DNA of 64,000 nt from Amphibalanus amphitrite (Eukaryota; Arthropoda; Thecostraca; Balanomorpha; Balanidae): the NCBI RefSeq assembly GCF_019059575.1, contig NW_024882744.1, forward strand, positions 62,001 to 126,000. Reading direction: 5' to 3'. Numbering within the stretch: position 1 is the stretch's first letter; each line of letters begins with the position of its first letter. Shown here one piece after another: positions 1 to 12,154 of this stretch. Below the pieces are notes generated by a model. It ran no database searches and had not been told where the DNA came from. It was given only the letters and a program-made list of their open reading frames with translations. Position numbers and translations under genes: made by a program.

Positions 1-395
1 GCTTTCTCTCGTCACGGGCAGCACGCTCGTTTTTTCCGCGAAGCTCTAGCTCAATCAGGGGCGAAACGGCAAGGAGGGGGTTCAACGGACCCCCCCCCCC
101 TTAAACGTTCGTGGCTGGAAAAACACCAATACGGGCGAGGGTTAACCCCCACCCTACTGTGGGGAGGGCTATTCATAGCCCCTCTCGTGTTTACGCAATA
201 TCTTTAAAACCGCTGGACGTATCAAAACAAAGCTTTTAGGACCTTCGGCTGCATCAATTTATTTGACACCTTGTGCACTAATAAAATTTTCGTAGCTACT
301 ATAGATCGGCCGGAAATGACGCCAGAGTGACATCATGTTCGGCCGATTTTGATGCAAAGCATTGAACAACGGTAATCGCTCTCAAGATCTGAGTT

Positions 396-1564
396 TTAAC
401 CCGGCAAGCGGTGGGCCTCCCGGCTACCTTCCGCGCGGTGGGAGGGGGGGGGGGATTTTTGACCCCCCCCCCGAATCTCCGAAGCTACTATGACGGATCG
501 GTAAAATTTAAATGGCGTTCGATAGCCTTGTTAAATTTGTCGAGGGAACTTCAATTTCATTGACCTCGGGGTCACCGATGACATCACAGGCCAAGTCAAA
601 GATAAAATGTTTCACCGTTCACGGGTCTTTTAAGGAATGCGCTGCAACATCGAGTAAAGGGCATTTTGTCAAAAATCAGCGATAGGGCGTGAGTTGCCTA
701 TTATACGAGCATATGTTGCTATTGGAGGTCACTGATAATACCAGGTCCGATCACCAAGGGTCAGCACATGAACCTATCTTTACTAAGTAGGGTTGTGCGA
801 TGCATGTTTTATGGCCAATTTTTCATATTCGCCTCAATGGTGTTGGTTATAAGACCATCAGGGACGGTTTTTTGGTCACTTTCTGGTGGAGGTCAGGTCA
901 ATGTCAGGTCAAAAAGGTCAAATTTCAGGTCAAAGTTGATAGTTTCGCATAAAATTGGTATTGATTCGATGCCACTCGTCACGGCGAGTCTAATGGTGGT
1001 CTTTGTTTTGCGCTTTGTGGTCTAGAATTGCCAAAATCGAGTTTGAAAATTTGACGTCATTAATTTTGAACAGTTTTTTTTTGTTATAACTTGGCAAAAA
1101 GGAGTTATCGATCTAATACTTGGAATGTGAATAGAAGTCCATAGTGGCTATTACATATATTCCGTTTGTTTCGAAAATCGAAAAACTTTTGGGATTTTTT
1201 GGCTATTATATCTATTTCTTTTTATTTTTGGGGTCAACTTCAAAAACAAAATCGAGAGAACAGTATAGTAGCCCTGGTAATTCTACACATTTCATGTCTT
1301 GAACATTTTTATGCATAATCAAATTTATAGACCTGACAGCTCTTCCCGCGAAGCTTTTTTTTTTGGTCGACAATGGCAGAAATGACGTCACTCCGACGTA
1401 GCGGCCAACTTATCATAGCCTTTGGAAAAAAAATTTGGTCACAATGTGCAAAAGGGTACTGAAAGTTTGGTGAAGATCGGCGCAGCGGTTCTGGAGATAT
1501 ATCGAAAAAAAAAACTAAAGATGGATGCAAAAAATGCCCCCCCCCCCACCGCCTTGAGGGTTAA
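396..1564. mobile_element. Nested piggyBac-like element, 1.2 kb
   Basis: It begins TTAACCCGGCAAGCGGTGGG and its right end, reverse complemented, begins TTAACCCTCAAGGCGGTGGG. It lies wholly inside the 142-2545 element. Long C or G tracts sit just inside each end. The interior at 885-950 has closely spaced AGGTCA words. The small open frames here are not coding. Confidence 0.6.
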
Positions 1565-1728
1565 GCTAGATCCTTTTTTTTTGCATGGGTGGACTCTACA
1601 GGGCTACCAAACTGATTTCGGACTTTCGAAATGTTGAATATTTTGAAAATTATAAATATAAAAACTCAGAAATTGTATTTATTTTTTTACATATACGTTT
1701 CTGAATGAAAAAAAGCAGAATATGACCA

Positions 1729-1931
1729 CGTTTCCATGGGCATCACTGATCCGGATCAGTAAAAATGGATTAGCTAATCCAGTATAGTTAGACAATATAT
1801 GAAAATGAAAATAAGGGATTAACTGATTATATAAGCCTAATCCACTTGGAATTATATCATGTAACGAAGAGTTCGAGAAATATAATACGATTTAAGTTTG
1901 CTGATCCGGATCAGTGATGCCCATGGAAACG
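1729..1931. mobile_element. Short inverted-repeat element (MITE), about 203 bp
   Basis: It has near-perfect terminal inverted repeats of about 32 bp, starting CGTTTCCATGGGCATCACTG and containing the palindrome CTGATCCGGATCAG. It is AT-rich in the middle and inserted in the 142-2545 element. A target duplication could not be assigned, so its class is open. Confidence 0.7.
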
Positions 1932-2545
1932 GGGTCTATATGTGATTGAACACATATGCGTTGAATATATGTGAACTTCATCTGACAAACACCTTTTTTG
2001 TTGAAAAATGTCAACTTCAAAATTTGACCATTTTTGACCTAAAGTGACCTGACCTGACCTCAGCTATATTCAGCTAAAATGGCCTAAACTGACACATACA
2101 ACACTGATTTCGATATATATGGCCTACATGAACCATAAAACATGTCTCACGTCACCGATGCACGATATAAAGCTTTCGTGACCTGGGATGAGATGGCCTT
2201 GACCTGAAAAATTCGAAGTACAAGTTCGGTACCCTCAGGTTATGTTACGCATATATTCACGAGTGTGCAAACAAAAAATGAGCCTGATCTGATTTGTTGG
2301 CCGGCGCCCAGAGTGCCAAGACGCTGATATTTTTACTTTGACCTGACCTGTGACGTCATCGATGACCTCGAGGTCAATGACATTAGGCTTCGCTCAACAA
2401 TATTTCCAGGGCTACCAGGGGCCGTTTGAATTTTGACAATCGGCCCAGTAGTTTCGGAGTTAGGAGCCCCCCCCCCCCCACTGTAACGTGCTATAACGTG
2501 CTGTGGGGCGCGTTAGAGCACATACCCCAGTGAGGCGTGGGTTAA

Positions 2546-4439
2546 CAAATAAAAAAACACGTTGATTTCCGACGCTGGGAAATGCCCGCAATGATACCCA
2601 CCCCACCACCCTCCCCCTACCCGGTCCAACAGGGTCTCAAGGAAATTCAACAACATGAACCGAAACAAAGGCTGCGATCTTTGCTGGAAATGGCACTCGT
2701 GAGATAAGTATTATTATGCTGAAGATACAACGACTTACTTGTTATTTCCGAGTATCCTCCACCGTCAGCTACGCTAACCACCCACACAATCACCGTTCAA
2801 ATATTTAAAACCACGGAGCACCTTCACAACGCCGGCGCGCGGCCGGAACTGACATGGCGGCGCCGCTGCAGCAGAGTCAGACGCACGTGGATTGTTAGTA
2901 AGGGTGTAGTGTTGTCATGGTGTTGCCATGGTATACCTTACCATAGCAGCAGAAGCACACCCAGGGAACTGTTGCAAGAAATTTCTGGCCTTTCGTCCAT
3001 AAAACTATTAATTGCTCAGGGTCTCAGCTAGTCCTTGGATGACGCTCCTTCCAACATATCAAAAATTGGCAAACACCTCTATGGAAAGGAGGAGACTTGA
3101 TCGCCGAATTCACCTGCTGGATCCGCCCGTGGAAAGGTTGATTTTACTATGGTAGGGAATATTAGCTTACGAGGGTATCTACTAGCCTCAGGTGGTTACC
3201 ACCTTGTAAACTGGGGTACAAAACCACCCCTGATAAACGTAACCATGGTAATATCAACATGTCAAGGCAGGATAGTATTCAGCACCATAGTAGGCTGGTA
3301 GTAATATGATGGTAGGCTGATGGTAAAATTTACCAAAGCTAGTAACTTAGTAAATTGATGGTAAAAACTTTTTTCAGTGCGAAGTCATATCTGAGGCCAA
3401 GTAGGCGAAAGAGCTTTAAAAAGCTATCGAATACGCTTTCTGTGTTACTGTAGCTCTTATTCGTATTTTGCGGGTCGCTAAGGTAAAACGTTTACCAACG
3501 TAACGCATAAGGCGTGCTTTCGGCCCCTGATCGAGGTAGAGTTTCGCGGAAGAGCGAAAATGCTGCCCGTGATGAGAGAAAGCCGATGATGCCCAATTTC
3601 AAGGTCTTGGCCGGGTCATCTTAGGTCAACACCCAAAAGTAGGAAAAATCTGTCCGCCTGCTAGAACTTAGTGAGCCGTAGCTGTTATCGGGGTCCCGAG
3701 TACGAGTTCGATGTTAGTCTTGAACAAAGATGATGACTCCATGCATTTTGGGTAGATCGGGTCGGGTCAGGTCAGGTCGACCAGCAGGCTTCCTGCCGGC
3801 CATCTAGAGTGGGTGACTGACAACCACCAACGATAGCTTCGTAACATGTTACATAACCATCATTTATCAAAACTACTTCAAACGGTTCAAACGGGCGCTA
3901 AACTCGAAATCAGCCCCAAAAACCACACTTGTAAGTGGAAGCAAATAAAACTCAAAAAAGTTAACCAAGGTCATCCATATTCGAATCAGGGTTAATTCTT
4001 TTTAGAATAGGTGTAAAATTCATTAACTCGAGGTCACTGGAAGTTTCGTTGCAATATACTCCTTTTTGCGCGTCTTATTAGGAAAGCCCCAGAGGGATCC
4101 ACCATCTGACCCCATTTCCCCTATGCAGGCAGGTCCAAGGGTAGCAGGGCTGAGGCTAGCCAGGTACCTCGTAGCTACTGATACGTCATCCGACGAATCG
4201 ACTGCAACCATTATTTAGACAATCAGACGAACGCTTGGGTCAGTTTTGACGCGCTCGCTCATTTGAGGGATAAAAAGGGACTAAAATCATATTGTCATGC
4301 TGAAGGCCCACAGCTTATTGACCTATAAGCAATAGGGACTAGGGAGCTCTTGAAGCGATTCTGAATCTGACGTTGTATTTGTTGATGTTGCTGACGCCAA
4401 CTTCCCTGACATGATAGCTAAAAAAAGCATATTCAGCAT
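2546..4439. repeat. Repeat-derived DNA without genes
   Basis: No exon-like frame was found. It holds degenerate runs of CCATGGTA and GGTAGG words (2900-3370), the inverted partner of bases 1-60, and short segments resembling the inner ends of the TTAA elements (GCTATCGAATACGCTTTC around 3425). It looks like old, decayed mobile DNA. Confidence 0.45.
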
Positions 4440-4525
4440 CGCCAAAAGTGGGGGGGTCGACCCCCCCGGTTCTGACGTGTGGGGGGGTCGCGACCCCCCC
4501 GACCCCCCCGTCGGCGACGCCCCTG

Positions 4526-4969
4526 CATCTACCTAATTAATAAACCGTAACCGGAAAACCTACATTGATGCAAGTTCAGAACACTCGCGGCACGTGGGAT
4601 TTACCTACATCTCCCTTGCTTTCGCCCGCCGCTTCGGTCGCGAATAACGCCTCTCGTGGCTCCCTCGGCATCTGTTGTCACTCTCCAGCCCCTAATGAAC
4701 CGCAGGACATCCGGCGGCCGCCCATGAAACGGAGACCTGAGACGCGAGCCGGCCGCCCCGGGAGCCAGCTACCGTGGGATCCGCCGGAGGGTTTCCCTCC
4801 CGCTCCCCTCGCGCTCCCCTCCCCACTTCCCCGGTGGTTCCCACACGCCGGGCTCCGGACGGACACCGGATGGTCCGCTCATTTACCGTTCTGCTGCCGA
4901 CAGGCGGCGGCTGTGTCGGCGCCGCTGGTTGGCTGCCGTTCAGAGAGCCGGCCGGTGATTGGCGGAGCG
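4526..4969 (+). promoter_or_regulatory. GC-rich 5' flank and probable leader of exon 1
   Basis: The base composition shifts sharply to GC-rich from about 4600. ATTGG (inverted CCAAT) words occur just upstream of the chosen start. The frame upstream of the start is open back to 4565, but its residues (Pro, Arg, Gly and Ser from GC-rich DNA) do not look conserved or protein-like, so I treat it as leader. No clear TATA box was seen. The transcription start is not determined. Confidence 0.4.
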
Positions 4970-5252
4970 ATGGAGGCGGCGGCGGCCGGCGCCGGGCTGC
5001 TGCTGCTGGTGGTGCCGGCTCTGGTGCTGGTTGTGCTGGTGCTGGTGTGGCGCCGCCGGCGGGCCGGACGCGTGCCGCCGCCGCCAGGGGGGAGGGGCGC
5101 CAGTGACGCCGCCGCCGTCAGCGCGGCAGGCAGTGACGTGCGGACGGTGGATATGTGCAGTGTGGTGGAGGGGGACGGTGACGAGGTGCTGATGACCACT
5201 TCGTACGAGGAGTGGTCGGCGGTGGCCCAGGACGAGGATCAGATCCGGACCA
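4970..5252 (+). CDS. Exon 1 of the large gene: membrane-anchor N-terminus
   Basis: It codes residues 1-94 plus the first base of codon 95. Residues 8-27 are a Leu/Val/Ala-rich hydrophobic stretch followed at once by Trp-Arg-Arg-Arg-Arg, as expected for a signal-anchor or single membrane segment with the following chain in the cytosol. A basic Pro-rich stretch and then an acidic segment follow. The start was chosen at 4970 because of the good context (GCGATGG) and because the hydrophobic segment then lies at the N-terminus; an in-frame ATG at 4565 is the alternative. The donor is CCA|GTAAGT, phase 1. It joins exon 2 in frame, making an ATG codon across the junction. The 23.7 kb intron makes this join inferred, not proven; the family is not recognised. 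Confidence 0.65.
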
Positions 5253-5341
5253 GTAAGTCACCGCGTCGCCATCGTTACCCTGCGTCCCCGCTCCGCTTCG
5301 GAGATACACCACGCTTTGTTGAGGATTATCAATAGATAGGT

Positions 5342-5598
5342 GTGACATATTATAGTGCATGTATGGCCTAAACTTTTGAATTCTTTTTAAAAGGGGAAAA
5401 AACCGCAAGAAATTACCCAACGTTTCGCATTTATTGCTTAGTCATGGGTCTTCGAGTGCAATTGTGCACTCGAAGAAATCGCACTCGAAGACCCATGACT
5501 AAGCAATAAATGCGAAACGTTGGGTAATTTCTTGCGGTTTTTTCCCCTTTTAAAAAGAATTCAAAAGTTTAGGCCATACATGCACTATAATATGTCAC
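5342..5598. repeat. Long hairpin, two 118 bp arms around a 21 bp loop
   Basis: Arm 5342-5459 and arm 5481-5598 are reverse complements with no mismatch that I can find. The loop itself contains a small palindrome (TCGAGTGCAATTGTGCACTCGA region). Outside the arms, CACCACGCTTTGT at 5307-5319 recurs at 5596-5608, suggesting insertion or local duplication. It lies only 90 bp after the exon 1 donor, so the pre-mRNA would carry it. Confidence 0.9.
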
Positions 5599-6797
5599 CA
5601 CGCTTTGTGATGATTTATATCACGATGAGAATACCGTTACCGTCAATCATACAAGCTTGAAGCTGTTATCTCTTGTTAAAAACGTAGACTCACTCGATTG
5701 TTTTTCTCGTCTCCTGGCACAATTCAGAGGTTGTTGACCTTTCCCGTTTCCGCTGCATGTCGTTAGCTTCCGAGTCCGGTTTGGATATTCCAGTGGAGCG
5801 AGCTAAATTTGGCCTACTGAGCTGGTCGGCATGGAAGTAGCTAATCGGTCGGCCACCGAACCTGCCAAACCGGTTCGACCATCACTGCAGACCGCCGCAT
5901 GGTACATACATACTCTGCCGGACTTCGCGACGGTTTTCCCTCATTCTCAATCTCGTTCGCTTTCCGTGTTGTTTATCTGAGCCTCTAAAATTCGTAACAT
6001 TTTACCCTCTTTGAAACCCTTTATATGAAAGAGGTATTTGGAGTTCTACGTTTTTGTCAACTTTAACCCTTCGATCGTGACCTAAATCATTGCCGATTTC
6101 AAACGATTCCCGTCCCCTCTAACCGTTTGTATCTCCGCTCTCCTTCCCCTCAGCCCGTATCACCGTTCACTATCACCCCTGTCAATCAGTGCCCCTCATT
6201 TCCCGCCGGTCCGCGTCCCTCGTCACCCGTCACTCATCGGGTATCTCCTCTCCTGTCTGTCAACGGCACCCCGCTCTGCTTTCAGACGGTGCTCTTCCCG
6301 TCTCCCTTGCGGGTTGAGGGAGAGGGGAGCGTCAGCTGTCCTCTCCCTTGCGTCAGCTAACTTCCGCTTAGTCCATGGCATCATCGTCCCGAATCTGTTC
6401 CCTTGTTTTGCCAGCAGGTATCCCGTAGCGTCACATATTCCGTCCTTTCCCCTGTTTATCTCCCTACTTCCCAGCCCGGGCAGTGACCGACGCCGTGCAT
6501 ACTGCATATGGAGTGTTTGGGATGTGGGAACGACGGTCCCTGTCTGTCTAATCCCTCTGCCGCCTCCTCAGCCTAGGTGTCATTCACCTATCCGTCACTG
6601 TCTAGCGGTGTAGCTGTGCTGTCTTTGTGCCTTTGGGATGGCGCTTTTGTCGCTTGACACGGTCCCGTCTGTTACCTTACGCTTATCGTCCAGTGTTTCG
6701 GGACCTCGACCATGTTTCACGCGAACAGTTGACAGTGATGTCGTTCTCATAAGTCATTCATAAATCGGCTGTCTCACAATTCGTCGCTGTCTACGTC

Positions 6798-7273
6798 CAG
6801 GGGTGTCGTTCTGTGTAGGCCTGGTAGGGCCCAAGCCCTACCAATGATGATTTGGGCCCTGCCAATGCTCCGTGAGCACTGAGCCCTACCAATCTTTTGT
6901 CAGATACCTACATCACCTGATGTAGATGACAATGTATCTGACCTGATGTATCACCTGATGAAAAGGGAACATGAACCGTTCGGTCCCTGATCGAGCTAGA
7001 TATTCGCTAGAAAAAGGAGTTTGTCCTCTGACTCTAATGCCTTTATAAGATATAAATGTACGTTTTGTGCATAGGGCTCAGTAGTACCTATATTTCCCAG
7101 ATTTTTATTATTATTCTAGTTTTGATTGTCAGTTACCAAAGAAGAAAAATAAATGGCCGAAATCCGATGAGGAAGGCAAATTTGGCCTTTGGGGATACCT
7201 TTGTAAGCACGTCATAAATAGCCGTCTGCCTTCTTTGGGCCCCACCAATCACTTTCGGAAAACAACACCCCTG
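6798..7273. mobile_element. hAT-like non-autonomous element, 476 bp
   Basis: The left end is CAGGGGTGTCGTTCT; the right end inverted is CAGGGGTGTTGTTTTC. The flanking 8 bp are TCTACGTC and TCTACGCC (7 of 8 match), as for hAT target duplications. No coding capacity. The start and length fit an old MITE. Confidence 0.7.
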
Positions 7274-7379
7274 TCTACGCCCTCACAACATACAGTTTCC
7301 TCATGCCTGGTCTGAATGGCACCAAGCAGCCATCTCAATGCTCAGTCGTGATGCAGTTGTCTGGTTCATATGCAATTGC

Positions 7380-7770
7380 AGTTGCACTGTTTCCCGTTTG
7401 CCGCTGCGTCCCACGAACACATATGTTTGTTATTTTTGACGTGTCTATTTGTATATTTACTGTTTCCCGTATGTCGCTGCGTCCCATACTCGTATGTATG
7501 ACGCTGCGCCCCGCATGTTATTTCATAACTACCATTGGTGGTATGCATGATGCCGTTGCCCTGTTTGTATGACACCGCAGGCCGTATAACCTATATGTAT
7601 TTTGTATGGCCCATGATTCCGTAGTCTGTTATATGTCTATACTGTAGGTATACGTACGAGTCTAATTACTGTATCGTATTGACTGCTGCCGTATGTATGA
7701 CGCCGTATCCCCCCCCCCCCGTATGACACGGCGGCCCCGTATGCCTGATGGCCACCGCCGCCATACGATG
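7380..7770. repeat. Degenerate tandem repeat around GTATGACGCCGC
   Basis: Words such as GTATGTCGCTGCGTCCC, GTATGACGCTGCGCCCC, GTATGATGCCGTTGCCC and GTATGACACCGC recur at irregular spacing. It looks like an old minisatellite. Short open frames here come from the repeat. Confidence 0.5.
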
Positions 7771-9066
7771 ACGCCGTGGCCGTCGACTGTGTCGGACCGC
7801 TAGTCTGCACCGGAGCAAGGCGATACCATGGATGCGATACAATGGGGCCTATTCATGAAAACTGCTGCACACAGCTACGTAGATTCCCGTCACTGTGCCT
7901 TGTGGGCACCTTGTTAATTGGTAGTAACCATTATACGTTTAACGATATCAATCTCGATCCATTACGTCACATAATTCTTATCGAATCTGCATCAGAACAT
8001 TGGCGGTGACGAGATAGAAAAGACGCCAAAATGAAAGTGATTTAGCTCCAGCATGGAAGTTAGGTCGTACAATGAACATACCTATAACAAAAATACATAT
8101 ATTACTGCATATAATACATGTAATACATATAATGCAATATATTACTTGACTTGCCAAGAGGAATATTTATTTATCATAAAATATTGTCAGTTTTATTTTT
8201 ATTTTATACGATCATTTTGAAAGCATGCTGCAACGTTATTTGTTTACCATAGTTCGTCTCAACGACGTTGTGAATTTTTAGCGCAACACTTTTATGGGAA
8301 CCCTTATGTATTTTCTCATGGCTTTAGTGCCAGTCGCTAAGCCACATGCCTCCGTCAACAGGGGACCCAGGAGAAGGTTTGGTTACGGTTTACGGCTCAG
8401 CATGTTGGGAGAGTTGCGCTGCGCCATAGTTGTGTGGGAGATATTGCACCAGAGATGAAGTGAATGACAAGCTGAAGGGTGTGGGTTGGGGGTGTTTCTG
8501 TGGGAACGACCTCTGACGGTTTTAAAAGTTATGGGAGAAATAATGGCGCTCTTCGTTTGATGGCTTTTGGTTTCCATTCTGATCCATCATAACAATATAT
8601 TATATAAACATACATAAAATATGTTACATCATGTCTTATGCTGAATCATCTTTATTCAATAAACGGTATTGTATAAGACAAGTAGTGTTTCTAAACCAGG
8701 TTATTTGCCGACTTTTATGAAGCACCTCTCTCTGTTTTCGCCATGTTTTTGCCAAACCTGAACCATTTCGGCGTCTCACGTTGAGGTGAGGTTCGTCACC
8801 TCGCTCCCCGTGGTGGTGCAATGGTGCCGCCGAGCGTAGCAAACGGCGCTTGTTTATGCAAACGTGCAGGTTTAGTCGCAGCTAATCGGTACTGCCAAGG
8901 CCCGTTTCTGTAATACATCATCTGCAGTTTGTGTCGACACCCGAACCGTGACTTACGGCGATACAGATCGGTGTCAATTTCTGTGATGACTTCATCCAGA
9001 GTCGCAGAATGGGCGTGGCGTTGTCTGTGTAAGCACAAATTTGGGTGCCACTGCAGGCTGCAGCAG

Positions 9067-9551
9067 TTAAAAGGACCCTCCCACCTTCAAAAAAGTTTAT
9101 GAATTGGCATGAAAGTGATGTCGCTCGGTTCAGAAAGAGCGAAAACGAATATCTACCAAATTTCACCGAAAAATATTCACCGGTTTTCAAGATATTAGAC
9201 TTTTACTTTTGTTTACTTTTTTGGGATCTCCGCTGTTTCTAGCGACTTGATTTTAGAAGTGCGGCGTTTGCGGCAGATGTTGCGCGCAAATAGCATATAC
9301 CACCGCGTGCTACAAAACGTTTTAGTCAAACATTTAAAAATCGTTAGATATTCGCGCTGACGTCACACATTCAGAGGGGTATTCCTAAGCATTAGCCCCT
9401 CTGAATCAAAATGCTGCAATTTTGAAATTCAATATTTCCGATTTAAGGCATTTCTCGATGTTGTGAGTGCCGAAACCGGTAATTGTGAGCCAGGGACCCC
9501 ATTTTGGCTACTCAACTCAAATCTAATGTTAAGGTGGGAGGGTCCCTTTAA
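9067..9551. mobile_element. TTAA-flanked inverted-repeat element, 485 bp
   Basis: The left end is TTAAAAGGACCCTCCCACCT; the right end inverted is TTAAAGGGACCCTCCCACCT. TTAA at both outer ends fits a piggyBac-type insertion, although the terminal bases differ from the CCC-starting families elsewhere in the window. No coding capacity. Confidence 0.65.
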
Positions 9552-10085
9552 TGTGGTGAGGCATGTATTGGAGATGATAGTGTTGTTTGTCAAGGCATGC
9601 GTGCGTAGTGTCTATGTCATTGCGGCTATGATGATTTATTCTCACTTTGTTGGTGAAACTTAGTCGCCAAAGTTTGTGCTGGTAATAACAGTGGCATTGG
9701 CAAACAACCTTGTGATCATGCGTTTTTAGATGCTGGTGACGTGGAGTTAGTCTCAGGAAAGCTTCGCCTGTCGTTGATTGCACCGTTTAGTTGACCTCTC
9801 GGGCTCGGCTTTTGCTGAGTCCTCGCAGCGTCTGTTCGCTCACCAGTGAGTAACGGATCAGCTCTGCCTTTTAATCTGTTTGATAGCCTCCAACCGGCTC
9901 TATTTGTCTATCAATCGACACATCCCGGATGCCTCAGCCCCCAGTTGGCACAGTGGGCACATGGCCGCACCCATATAGACGGACCCAGGAAACACGCCCA
10001 ATGACCACTAATGCCACCCCGTGAGCTCCGGGTATGCTCAGCCCGATGTGGCCCGACTGTATCCCCGGCTTGCCTTGTTTCTAAA

Positions 10086-10352
10086 CCCGGTGAACTCAGT
10101 CTTTATCAGCGGCGTGTTTTTCTTTATCACGATTTACTATAGTGTGTCCGACTCCATCACCGGTGAGCTCCGACTCTTTCCCCGGTGAGTTCTGACTCGA
10201 TCCCCGTTGAGTTTTGACTCGAATTCGATCCCCGGCAACTTTTGACTCTATCCCCCCCCCCGGTGAGATCTGACTCTTTCCCCGGTAAGTTCCGACTCTA
10301 TCCTCGATGAACTTTTGCCCTATTGCCGGTGAGCTCTGTCTATCACCGGTTA
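10086..10352 (+). repeat. Minisatellite with donor-like core CCCCGGTGAGTTCTGACTC
   Basis: About nine or ten units of roughly 21-28 bp. Variants include CCGGTGAGCTCCGACTC, CCGGTGAGTTCTGACTC and CCGGTAAGTTCCGACTC. Many units contain GTGAGT or GTAAGT, the consensus of a 5' splice site on the plus strand. A C-tract interrupts the array near 10250. Confidence 0.6.
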
Positions 10353-12154
10353 TATCTGTCTCTATTTTTTTTTTGTCGAGCCTGGCGAGCTCTCTTAGAC
10401 CCACCATCGCAGTCTCGTCCCGCCAGTGCAGCGTTGATAATGGTACTGCGTCATGCGTCAGATTTGCACGCCGCCTGCTGGCCCCGTGCGCCGACAGCCA
10501 TTGTATTCCTTCGTACAGAACTCCCGCGTGCCAGGCAGTCGAAAGCGAACGTTTTGGACGGAGCACCGACCCGTCATTGTCCAGAATGAGGGGCGCCATT
10601 ATGAATGAACTCTCCACTCACGCTGAAAGCCGTAGGATGTATAGTGTACATACATATGCTGTAGAGGCTATGCTCGGATGAGGCCTGACTTGGTCTAACG
10701 CGGGGCTGCAATATACTTGTACGCCGTAACGGGTTTATTTTTAGATGACGCGGTACGTGCTGTTTAGTCATTCACTCGATGGCGATCAATTTAGCCGGCA
10801 AAAATCAATTTCTTTCGGGTGTACATACCAACAGACTCATTCGTCACGGAATCGTTGAGAATGTTCGCTCTCTGAGTGAAGGATATTGATGGTGCTCTGG
10901 GAGACGCACATGTGGCGGTTCTGTGCTCGGCGTCGGTGCTCGCTACACGTTCGTCGCATGCTAATTTTGGCGTATCGTGTCCTGTGTGATGAATCGAATT
11001 AGGATTCAGTACCAACTATCTGTAAGTGAATACGTATTTGATGTTTAGCTGTAGTGAACGAAAGTTTATTTTTTCTTATGTCTGTAGGTACTGCGGTAAG
11101 AATGGTAAGGTAAGCGGTCAGATTTGTTTCTGTGCTTATGTTGTTTGTTTGCCGCTCGCAGCTTATTCAGCCCCGAAACTGCAGTTAAGCCAACAGGAGA
11201 CGGTATGATGCTTTGCCAGAGGGCAGAACAAAACGGTGCGATGAAGTGATGAAAAGAAAACTGCTGAAAAGAAAGCCTTTCTGCTCAGCTATTTCCCGTA
11301 TGGCGCAATTACTCACTCATGCATCAGCCAGTGTACATACGTGCACGGCGGCCGAACCGGGCGGCCTACATACATGTCATTCTGCTCGATCTTGATAGGG
11401 CATAATGAGCTGGGCTGGGTCCTGTGCCGGTGTCGGTCCGCTGCAGTTCCCGCTCTCATTAGGTCCGCACATTGCGGCGGACGTGACGCACCTGCGACGG
11501 AAGTGGCGCGGCGCGACGCACGGCGCACGGAGCGGACCCGAAGGTGTGCCATTGTTATGAGGGATATAGGCCGAGTTCTGCACTGAAATTTTTATTCTTA
11601 TCGGCCCGCTTAGATGAATCATCATTCACGGGTAATGGGTATCTATGTAGGTATTATGTAAGGTAAAGTATATTGGTATATTGCTCGGCTAATAGTAACC
11701 ATAATTCTGTTGCAATGTCTGCGATATGCTCTCGCGCTGTCACGCCTTTGATCTGCCGTCATGCAACCATGTTCTCGGGAGCATCGAGTGTCGGTTTCAC
11801 GCCTCATGTGTTTCCCATCCGACGTGCAAAGCTGTAGTTTCTCTCATTATCGCCGCACGGTTTCACTCGTTTTCCCAATCTCATCCCATTGCCGCTAAAC
11901 GACCGAACAAGACCGTCTGGCACCATAAACCTCAATCATTCGCAATGACATCCTGGCGAGTCGCCGACTATGTGTCACCCCATTGACACGTGGTCTCATG
12001 TGGCTGATGTAACCCCTGCACTGACTGAAGGATGCATGGATAGCATAAGTATATAAATACTGGCGGGCTGCGATTGTTTGCGGTGCTTTACCCTCCGTTC
12101 GACTGCTTCCGTTTGACCTGATTGTCACGGAGTGGCCGCCCTTCCGCTGCGCTA

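Larger units (their letters stand above)
142..2545. mobile_element. piggyBac-like non-autonomous element, 2.4 kb
   Basis: Both ends are TTAA. The left end reads TTAACCCCCACCCTACTGTG; the right end, reverse complemented, reads TTAACCCACGCCTCACTGGG. TTAA target duplications with CCC-starting inverted ends are the signature of piggyBac elements. No transposase is coded, so it is non-autonomous. It hosts two further insertions (396-1564 and 1729-1931). The right part (1990-2400) has many TGACCT words. Confidence 0.65.
1..4525. mobile_element. Right part of a hAT-like element cut by the window start, with nested repeats
   Basis: The right boundary reads CGGCGACGCCCCTG followed by CATCTACC. This is the inverted form of the CAGGGGCGTCGCCG-type ends common in hAT elements. 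The matching left end is not in the window, so the element probably starts before base 1. Bases 1-60 are an inverted, diverged copy of 3526-3586 (shared words CCCTGAT, TTCGCGGAA, GCTGCCCGTGA, GAGAGAAAGC), which shows the interior is itself repeat-derived. The interior also holds the TTAA-flanked insertions at 142-2545. No transposase frame was seen. The class call rests on one end only. Confidence 0.4.
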
